Shown: positions 53,076 through 59,275 of the stretch, in pieces
Layout: every line of letters starts with the position of its first letter
How positions within the stretch are numbered: the stretch's first letter is position 1
Assembly: GCF_050611725.1 (NCBI RefSeq)
Contig: NZ_JBODJB010000001.1
Span: 2,046,001-2,110,000 of the forward strand
Length of the DNA stretch: 64,000 nt
Reading direction: 5' to 3'
Source: Ferruginibacter sp050611725
GTDB lineage: Bacteria > Bacteroidota > Bacteroidia > Chitinophagales > Chitinophagaceae
Position numbers and translations under genes: made by a program
The notes under the pieces: model-generated
Told to the model about the DNA's origin: nothing
What the model saw: only the letters and a program-made list of their open reading frames with translations
The model's database searches: none

Positions 53076-53151
53076 TTAAGATCATTTTTAGGGTGTGAGT
53101 TACTGTTAGCATTTCGCCGTTGTTGGTCGCCTGACCAACAACATTCGATAG

Positions 53152-53177
53152 CCCCGGTTCGTGGCACACGAAACGGC
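53152..53177 (+). repeat. REP palindrome, copy 1
   Basis: GGTTCGTGGCACACGAAAC forms a hairpin (GTTTCGTG/CACGAAC type arms). Same orientation as copy 3; inverted relative to copies 2 and 4. Confidence 0.7.
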
Positions 53178-53204
53178 AAAGCTTGAGTTGTATCTAATTT
53201 TTTG

Positions 53205-53285
53205 TAACGAGCATTTGTACTTCGTGGCATCATCGTTGTGTCACTCACTTGTACTGTATACCGTTATTGAACTTTTATTAAAGCG
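53205..53285 (+). repeat. Reverse copy of the ahcY-downstream repeat
   Basis: Shares ACTTCGTGGCATCATCGTTG and CTTGTACTGTATACCGTTAT with the reverse complement of 48283-48390, but lacks about 35 bases of the middle. A related, shorter match lies at 57028-57100. This is a third copy of the dispersed repeat. Confidence 0.6.
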
Positions 53286-53322
53286 GTATTTGAATTGTTG
53301 TTTTCGTTACAGTTTTAAACTT

Positions 53323-53353
53323 GCTGTTTCGTGTGCCACGAACCAGGGCGGAG
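53323..53353 (-). repeat. REP palindrome, copy 2
   Basis: GCTGTTTCGTGTGCCACGAA followed by CCAGGGCGGAG, inverted relative to copy 1, so copies 1 and 2 form a doublet about 150 bases apart. Confidence 0.75.
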
Positions 53354-53551
53354 GGTATAATGGCATGTAACAGTTTGCAGCTTTGCGAAGTGGCGGAAAT
53401 CGGAGCACAAATCTTCAATTTTGCACAAAAGTTTAATCGAAGAACTGCCGTTGAATTCAGCACTAAACCTGCCATTTTGCAAAACTGCCTGTTGTGTGCT
53501 GTTTTTATTTGTTCGTTTCCTTGTCAATTTTCGTTATTAAGTCTCTATCTT

Positions 53552-53585
53552 CTCCGCCCTGGTTCGTGGCACACGAAACAGCAAG
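53552..53585 (+). repeat. REP palindrome, copy 3
   Basis: CTCCGCCCTGGTTCGTGGCA followed by CACGAAACAGCAAG. It lies 6 bases downstream of the RAYT stop codon. Confidence 0.8.
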
Positions 53586-53590
53586 TTTCA

Positions 53591-54140
53591 TTAGCCATCA
53601 AATACATGAAGTAAGTTATTTAAAAATCCAAATTCATCAATATCATTTTCATAAAATCTTGCTGATGAAAAATAATAATCTAAATCATCTTTAGCAAGTT
53701 GCCATTTTCCTCTTATTGGATTGTTATGAATATAATCAAGTTTTTGCTCGGCAACTTTCCTGCTATATATTTCTATGCTTAGCGAATCTCTCTGCCAGAT
53801 CTCATGTTTATTATTTGCAGCTGTAACTTCATAAAGAAATGATCTGTTTGCTGCTTTTAATTGTTTCAAAAAAAGTGTGAGCAGTGTATTTTAACAAACT
53901 TCCTTGTGGTGTTTCTTTGCCATTCATTTTATTCTGCGACCAAATGAGATGCATATGATTTGGCATTAAAACAAAAGCATACACAGTAATTAACTTATCG
54001 TCTGACAATTTTTTTAAAAAATCTACAATAAGTTGCTTGTTATTGTTCTCTTCTAATAACGGCAACCATTTATGAATGGTTGCCGTTAAAAAATATATGT
54101 CGTTTAATGATGTATGTGATTTTCGTATTTGTGTAGCCAT
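53591..54140 (-). pseudogene. REP-associated tyrosine transposase (RAYT), frameshifted
   Basis: Two overlapping frames (54140-53829 and 53869-53591) together encode one RAYT/Y1-type HUH transposase of about 180 residues. The first has FVLMPNHMHLIWSQ (HUH motif HMH), and the second has KLDYIHNNPIRGKWQL (the tyrosine-bearing helix). The joint is a run of seven A (53868-53874 on the plus strand); removing one base restores HTFLKQLK. So the gene carries a single-base insertion, or a frameshift is used in translation. REP palindromes stand on both sides (copies 3 and 4), as in REPtrons, whose RAYT protein mobilises REP sequences. A homopolymer sequencing error cannot be ruled out. Confidence 0.82.
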
Positions 54141-54447
54141 CTTATAATTTTATTATAAGACGAAAAATAATTTATAATGGTTGTTTTGTTAGAGTTCAAA
54201 CTTTGCTGTTTCGTGTGCCACGAACCAGGGCGGGGAGCATTTAAATTATATGATAACGGATGTCTATAATTAGGAAGATTTGCCATTATAGTTAAGTTGT
54301 GGTTATTAATAATAATAATATGATTTTAAATATCTCACTCTTGGCACAAGCGGATGCTTACGCCAAGAGCATTAAATTCATTGCATACTTGCGCCAATAT
54401 AGGCCAAGAGCATTAAATTCGTTAGATACCTGCGCCAATATTGGGTA
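54141..54447. other. Intergenic region with REP copy 4 and a short direct repeat
   Basis: No gene. Besides REP copy 4 there is a 41-base direct repeat (GCCAAGAGCATTAAATTC at 54362 and 54403) with two copies. Nothing else seen. Confidence 0.45.
54205..54236 (-). repeat. REP palindrome, copy 4
   Basis: GCTGTTTCGTGTGCCACGAA followed by CCAGGGCGGGGA, upstream of the RAYT gene and inverted relative to copy 3; the pair brackets the transposase. Confidence 0.8.
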
Positions 54448-54876
54448 TTAGTTTTCGTTAGCAGCAATAATTTGAACTTGATGTATGTATTGGACTGCAA
54501 ACGGTTCATTATTGCTAACACGCTTTACTGTGTAGAAACCATTTACTGGGGTCAGGGATTCAAAATAAGCATCATTAAAGCGATAAACATTATGATCATT
54601 AAGCTTAGAAGTACGGAATCCCAAGATATCCAAATATTCTTTGCTTATTGGAACTGGCTCAACAAAATTTAAATGAACAAAATTCTTGTGACCAATCGGC
54701 TCTTTTAAGTTATTTGTATTATATACATCAACATGAACAACATTATCCTCAACCGGATTGCCATATTTATGAGTTATTCCCTCTGAGAATATAAAATGTG
54801 TCACTCGGTAAATTTCATCTGCCCCATCCGAGAGCATTGTCCCAATTCTAATATTATTTTTTTCATTTGCTTGCAT
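54448..54876 (-). CDS. Hypothetical phage-type small protein
   Basis: The 142-residue protein has no signal peptide or TM segment. Several parts (PVPISKEYLDILGF, HNVYRFNDAYFE, YIHQVQII at the C terminus) resemble a group of small proteins seen in Bacteroidota phages and prophages that end in YVHQLQNLYF. This is a resemblance only. It is 93 bases downstream of the OLD-like gene on the same strand and may be co-transcribed. Function unknown. Confidence 0.5.
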   Translation of the reverse strand: MQANEKNNIRIGTMLSDGADEIYRVTHFIFSEGITHKYGNPVEDNVVHVDVYNTNNLKEPIGHKNFVHLNFVEPVPISKEYLDILGFRTSKLNDHNVYRFNDAYFESLTPVNGFYTVKRVSNNEPFAVQYIHQVQIIAANEN

Positions 54877-54969
54877 AAGTTTGATTTTAAATCAAAGGTA
54901 ACATTCCATTATGTTCCGTCAAACTCTTGGATAGCATTTAACTTGTTAGAAAATTATTAATAGCTAGGA

Positions 54970-56892
54970 TTAATACAATTTTTTTATATCATCAATCCAA
55001 TCTGGAACTTTATAAGTGTCATTTAGTTTTGATACATATTTATTTGCAAATTCAAATTTGATATTTCCTGTATCAAAAAAATTTTCTAACATTTTGGCTT
55101 TACTTGGAGCAAGATCTAATGAAAAATATACAGCTTCTTCTGTGGGTTCATTAATATCTTTTAAAACATTTTCAAGATCAGGATGTGATTCTTTAAAATC
55201 AATAAGTGTTTCATAAAATAATTTACCATTTAAGGTGTCTTCTATTTCAGTTTTAGGAGAAACAGGATTGGCATCAATCTTAATAAGTGAAGTTTTTCTA
55301 TCACTAGGTATATTTACAATTCTATAACAAATTAAGTTTTTCAATTCGTCTCTTGTAGGAAATGTAACCAATTCTTCATCTGTATCAGTAATCATAATTA
55401 CTTTCCCTTGAATTTCTTTTCTGAAATCTTCGTATGCGACTTGTAGGTTATTATATATTCTTTTGATTTCGGCGGCTCCTCCTACAGGAATAATTCTTAA
55501 TTTTTTTTCTTTTTTAATATCAGCAAAATATTTTTCAAAGTAAATTTTTTCCGATGACCCTTCACATATTAACCAATTATAAGGTTCATTGGTTAATAGA
55601 CTTGTTACAACAGATTGGATAAAATCATTTATACTTTTTAATCTAATATCATACGGGAGTTTCCCTTTAGAAATTCTAACTGCTTGTTTTACACTTTCTC
55701 TATAACTACTCACACTAACTAAGTCAAAATAATGTTGTCCATCATTCTTAGAAATTACACTGACACAACCTTCTTCAACAGTTGGAATAAAACCATACCA
55801 ATGAGTAGTAAACAATAACTGGTTACATAATAAACTAATCTCAAAAAGTTTATTAAATTGATCGTAACATGCTGACATATGTAAAGAAGCTTCAGGTTCA
55901 TCTATTGCCAAGATTATACGTTCAGTCTTTTCCCGATAGCTTTTTAGAAAATGATATGCCAATTCAATGATAGCTTTTTGTTTTTCTCCTGAACTTAATG
56001 ATGCCATTTCTAACCAATGTTCACCTTCTCTTTTATGTAACTTCCTTATTTTAAAATAGGCTTCAATAATTAGTTTATAAACATCATGTTTTCTCAAATT
56101 TACTTGACGTTCGCTAACTGTTCGAAATGAATAAGTTTCTAAAACTTCCGACAGAGAATCAATGAATTGATTTAAGTTTTGATTTATTTCTTGAATTTTA
56201 GCCTGGGGTACACATTTTTCTACAATATCATTTAATGTCTCACCCATTAAAGATTGGATCTCTCTAGTTTCTAGTTGAGTAAATATTTCAGGATCAATAT
56301 CTTTAGGAATGTATATATATTCAATATGACCTTTTAATTCATATAACAAGGGTACAAATCCAACTAAATCCCCATCTGGTATTAATTGTGCATTTTTATC
56401 AAACTCTTCTAGAATGATTTCTCCTAATTTTTTTGTGTTGAATATACTAAGATTAGGAACATTGTCATAAGATATCCCTAAGGGTAGAATAAGTTGCTGT
56501 TCTTTAGAATATTGCCTTTTTAATATTTCGAGTTGATCTTTAAACGTTTTTAAATGTGGTCTATTTTGGGAAATAACATCTGATTCTTCTATGTCCCAAA
56601 CATAATCACTAATCTTTTTTGCCAAGGGGAAATTTTCTGGAGAAATTTCTTCATTATTCAATAAATAAATCGGAACAATGTGGGGTCTTGTAGTAGTAAA
56701 GCCACTTCGTTTTGTAATTACATTATAGTTCCAATTCTTGGAATTGAAAAAACAATCAAGAGCTTCCAAAACTGAACTTTTGCCAATACCATTGTTTCCT
56801 ACCAAACCGCAAAAATTTTGCCCATAGGTTAATGGTATATAATTAATTCCGTTGTAAGTTTTTACATTTCTTATTAATGCTCCTATTATCAT
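54970..56892 (-). CDS. OLD-like ATPase with TOPRIM domain (candidate anti-phage gene)
   Basis: The 640-residue protein has an ABC/SMC-type ATPase N-terminal part: Walker A GNNGIGKSS (about 32-40), signature LSSGEKQK (299-306), Walker B IILAIDEPEASLH (326-338). The C-terminal part has TOPRIM-type acidic motifs: CEGSSEKIYFEKYF (E444) and MITDTDEE (D503, D505). This layout is that of OLD-family proteins, like GajA of Gabija, the retron-Eco8-associated OLD protein and the PARIS-type ATPases. These cut nucleic acid or act as sensors during phage infection. No GajB-like helicase or reverse transcriptase is adjacent, so it would be a single-gene system. Located inside the ahcY-flanked accessory segment. 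Defence role is inferred. Confidence 0.72.
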   Translation of the reverse strand: MIIGALIRNVKTYNGINYIPLTYGQNFCGLVGNNGIGKSSVLEALDCFFNSKNWNYNVITKRSGFTTTRPHIVPIYLLNNEEISPENFPLAKKISDYVWDIEESDVISQNRPHLKTFKDQLEILKRQYSKEQQLILPLGISYDNVPNLSIFNTKKLGEIILEEFDKNAQLIPDGDLVGFVPLLYELKGHIEYIYIPKDIDPEIFTQLETREIQSLMGETLNDIVEKCVPQAKIQEINQNLNQFIDSLSEVLETYSFRTVSERQVNLRKHDVYKLIIEAYFKIRKLHKREGEHWLEMASLSSGEKQKAIIELAYHFLKSYREKTERIILAIDEPEASLHMSACYDQFNKLFEISLLCNQLLFTTHWYGFIPTVEEGCVSVISKNDGQHYFDLVSVSSYRESVKQAVRISKGKLPYDIRLKSINDFIQSVVTSLLTNEPYNWLICEGSSEKIYFEKYFADIKKEKKLRIIPVGGAAEIKRIYNNLQVAYEDFRKEIQGKVIMITDTDEELVTFPTRDELKNLICYRIVNIPSDRKTSLIKIDANPVSPKTEIEDTLNGKLFYETLIDFKESHPDLENVLKDINEPTEEAVYFSLDLAPSKAKMLENFFDTGNIKFEFANKYVSKLNDTYKVPDWIDDIKKLY

Positions 56893-57116
56893 ACAGATGA
56901 TTTTAATTATTTGACAAGGCTATCACTTTTACTTGAGTAAATAAGTAGCAGGAAATAAAAATAGACTTTAATTATGAAATCAAGAAACATTTAAGTTATC
57001 TGCAATACAACTCAGTGTTTACGCTGTAATACAAGCTCAATAAAGGTATACCGTACAAGAGTGCGACGCCACCGCAGCCCAATATTACCACAACACCTCG
57101 TCCCATAAAAATAAAA
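56893..57116. other. Intergenic region downstream of ahcY
   Basis: About 224 bases between the OLD-like gene start and the ahcY terminator. The part from 57028 is related to the left copy at 48283 and to 53205-53285 (shared CCGTACAAG and CTCAATAAAGGTATACCGTA-type strings). No gene was seen. Confidence 0.4.
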
Positions 57117-57136
57117 AGGCCCCACAAAGTGGGGCT
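57117..57136 (-). terminator. Rho-independent terminator of ahcY
   Basis: A stem AGCCCCAC / GTGGGGCC with a TTT loop is followed on the minus strand by TTTTTATTTTT, 25 bases beyond the ahcY stop. The same hairpin core is duplicated at 48418-48438. Confidence 0.85.
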
Positions 57137-57161
57137 CTCTATTATAACGCTTTTGCAAATA

Positions 57162-58490
57162 TTAATAACGGTAAGCATCAGTTTTGTACGGGCCTTCTTT
57201 TGGAATGCCTAAGTACGCACTTTGCTCTGGAGTTAATTCATCTAATCTAACACCGATTTTTTCAAGGTGCAAACGAGCAACTTTTTCGTCTAAGTGTTTA
57301 GGAAGAACGTAAACCTTGTTTTCGTATTTTTCACCTTTGGTCCACAATTCAATTTGAGCCAAGGTTTGGTTAGTGAAAGAGTTACTCATCACAAATGATG
57401 GGTGGCCTGTAGCACAACCTAAGTTCACTAAACGACCTTCAGCTAAAACGATCACATCTTTACCATCAATCGTATAAAGATCAACTTGTGGTTTGATGGT
57501 GTTTTTAGTATTACCATAGTTAGCGTTCAACCATGCCATATCAATTTCAATATCAAAGTGACCGATGTTACAAACGATCGCTTTATCTTTCATTACACGG
57601 AAATGTTTTTCAGTGATCAGGTCTCTACAACCTGATGCAGTAACGATGATATCCGCTTCTTTAACCGCTTCGATCATTGGTTTAACTTCAAAACCATCCA
57701 TTGCAGCTTGTAATGCACAGATAGGATCAATTTCAGTAACAATAACACGGCAACCGGCACCTTGTAATGAAGCAGCAGAACCTTTACCTACGTCACCGTA
57801 AGAACCTACTACCGCAACTTTACCAGCCATCATCACATCAGTAGCACGACGGATCGCATCTACCAATGATTCTTTACAACCGTATTTGTTATCGAATTTA
57901 GATTTAGTTACTGAATCGTTTACGTTGATAGCAGGAATAGGCAACGTACCTTTTTCCATTCTTTCGTATAAACGGTGAACACCTGTAGTAGTTTCTTCAG
58001 ATAAACCTTTAACGTGTTGGATCAATTCAGGGTAAGTATCAAAAACCATATTAGTTAAATCACCACCATCATCAAGGATCATGTTCAACGGACGGTCTGC
58101 ACCACCGAAGAATAAAGTTTGTTCGATACACCAGTCAGCTTCCGCTTGTGTTTGTCCTTTCCATGCAAATACACCAATACCTGCAGCAGCGATAGCAGCA
58201 GCAGCCTGATCTTGTGTAGAGAAGATATTACATGAGCTCCATTTAACTTCTGCACCTAATGCAACTAACGTTTCGATCAATACAGCTGTTTGGATGGTCA
58301 TGTGTAAACAACCTGCAATACGTGCACCTTTCAATGGTTGGCTCGGTCCGTATTCTTTACGGATTGCCATTAAGCCCGGCATTTCTGCTTCGGCTAAAGT
58401 GATTTCTTTACGGCCCCATTCGGCAAGGCTGATATCGGCTACCTTATATTTAAGGCTGAAGTCGATGTCGGTTTTAGTTATTGTTGACAT
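57162..58490 (-). CDS. ahcY: Adenosylhomocysteinase (S-adenosyl-L-homocysteine hydrolase)
   Basis: The 442-residue NAD-dependent cytosolic enzyme splits S-adenosylhomocysteine into adenosine and homocysteine, relieving methyltransferase inhibition. Visible motifs are WSSCNIFSTQDQAAAA, DDGGDLT, the NAD-binding VGSYGDVGKGSA (a serine where many have CG), CNIGHFDIEIDMAWL, and the C-terminal PYKTDAYRY whose lysine and tyrosine complete the NAD site of the neighbouring subunit. Length matches bacterial SahH. It is divergent from an Lrp/AsnC regulator with 120 bases between starts. A fragment of its 3' end is repeated at 48460-48531. Confidence 0.97.
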   Translation of the reverse strand: MSTITKTDIDFSLKYKVADISLAEWGRKEITLAEAEMPGLMAIRKEYGPSQPLKGARIAGCLHMTIQTAVLIETLVALGAEVKWSSCNIFSTQDQAAAAIAAAGIGVFAWKGQTQAEADWCIEQTLFFGGADRPLNMILDDGGDLTNMVFDTYPELIQHVKGLSEETTTGVHRLYERMEKGTLPIPAINVNDSVTKSKFDNKYGCKESLVDAIRRATDVMMAGKVAVVGSYGDVGKGSAASLQGAGCRVIVTEIDPICALQAAMDGFEVKPMIEAVKEADIIVTASGCRDLITEKHFRVMKDKAIVCNIGHFDIEIDMAWLNANYGNTKNTIKPQVDLYTIDGKDVIVLAEGRLVNLGCATGHPSFVMSNSFTNQTLAQIELWTKGEKYENKVYVLPKHLDEKVARLHLEKIGVRLDELTPEQSAYLGIPKEGPYKTDAYRY

Positions 58491-58510
58491 ATTTGATTTT
58501 TTTTAGACCA

Positions 58511-58518
58511 CAAAAGTA
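58511..58518 (-). promoter_or_regulatory. Putative -7 element of ahcY
   Basis: On the minus strand this reads TACTTTTG, matching TAnnTTTG, 20 bases before the ahcY start codon. No convincing -33 TTG at the usual spacing. Confidence 0.5.
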
Positions 58519-58592
58519 CAGTTTTACAGTGTAATTTTCTGTATCTTGTAGTAAATTTGGAATATTGTTACAGTTTTCAATCGATTTACAGA
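58516..58592. promoter_or_regulatory. Candidate regulator-binding repeats between ahcY and the Lrp-type gene
   Basis: TACAGTTTTACAG (58517-58529) recurs in altered form as TTACAGTTTTCA (58568-58579) with a further TTTACAG at 58586-58592. Such repeated short motifs between a metabolic gene and a divergent Lrp/AsnC regulator may be operator half-sites. No consensus could be derived. Confidence 0.3.
58552..58559 (+). promoter_or_regulatory. Putative -7 element of the Lrp/AsnC gene
   Basis: TAAATTTG matches TAnnTTTG and lies about 51 bases before the ATG at 58611. Confidence 0.4.
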
Positions 58593-58610
58593 ATAAAATA
58601 GCAGTTTACT

Positions 58611-59111
58611 ATGCCTAAAGCAACTCAAAAAGAAAATTTAGCTACCACAACATTTGTACCAGACGCAAAAGATCTGGCCATATTGAAAATGTTGCAGGAA
58701 AATGCCCGTGTAACGGTGAAGGAAATTTCTGCAGCGATACATTTAAGCACCACACCGGTGCATGAGCGTATCAAGCGGATGGAAGATGCGGGGGTGATCA
58801 AACAGTATGTTACTATAGTAGATAGAAATGCGGTGAATAAAGGATTGATGATCATTTGTTATGTCTCTTTAAAAGAGCATAGTAAGAATGCAGGAAATAA
58901 ATTCATCAAGACCATTCATGAACTGAATGAAGTGGTGGAGTGCTTCAGTATTTCGGGTGAATTTGATTTTTTATTGAAAGTGATGTGTGCGGATATGAAT
59001 GCGTATTACAATTTTCACGTAAATAAATTATCGCCGATTGAGAACATGGGGCATGTGCAGAGTGTGTTTGTGATGGGGGAGGTGAAGAATACGCAGCAGC
59101 TTGTTTTTTAA
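58611..59111 (+). CDS. Lrp/AsnC-family transcriptional regulator
   Basis: The 166-residue protein has an N-terminal helix-turn-helix (LAILKMLQENARVTVKEISAAIHLSTTPVHERIKRMEDAGVI) and a C-terminal RAM/effector domain (VSLKEHSKN, VVECFSISGEFDFLLKV, SVFVMGEVKNTQQLV). These regulators bind amino acids and control amino acid metabolism. It is divergent from ahcY, so methionine-cycle control is a reasonable guess. It is followed by a bidirectional hairpin terminator. The effector cannot be identified from sequence. Confidence 0.9.
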   Translation: MPKATQKENLATTTFVPDAKDLAILKMLQENARVTVKEISAAIHLSTTPVHERIKRMEDAGVIKQYVTIVDRNAVNKGLMIICYVSLKEHSKNAGNKFIKTIHELNEVVECFSISGEFDFLLKVMCADMNAYYNFHVNKLSPIENMGHVQSVFVMGEVKNTQQLVF

Positions 59112-59275
59112 TTAGCAAATATGAAAATGTGCAAATGTGCAGATGTGCAAATAGTGGAGTCGTTTGAGTTTAACATTAAAACAGCTTATACACTTGCCGT
59201 ATATAAGCTGTTTTAAATCACAATCAAAACTAACAAATCTTCATTGGCATATTTGCACATTTGCTTATTTGCACA
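59112..59275. other. Nested inverted repeats with bidirectional hairpin
   Basis: A 13-bp hairpin, AAAACAGCTTATA (59178-59190) / TATAAGCTGTTTT (59202-59214), acts as likely terminator for both convergent genes. Outside it, a TGTGCAAA-rich segment (59115-59152) is repeated in inverted form at 59246-59278 (ATTTGCACATTTGC). Confidence 0.65.

Larger units (their letters stand above)
52889..53590. other. Repeat-rich intergenic region
   Basis: No protein gene. It contains the right half of the 45-bp array (52906-53075), a hairpin TGTTGGTCGCCTGACCAACA (53120-53139), REP copies 1-3, and a string (53205-53285) related to the sequence downstream of ahcY. Small open frames here are frame shadows of the repeats. 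Confidence 0.5.

Noticed and set aside
53066..53614. Small open frames across REP copies 1-3
   Set aside because: Their translations follow the REP and dispersed-repeat sequences in several frames and show no protein-like pattern.
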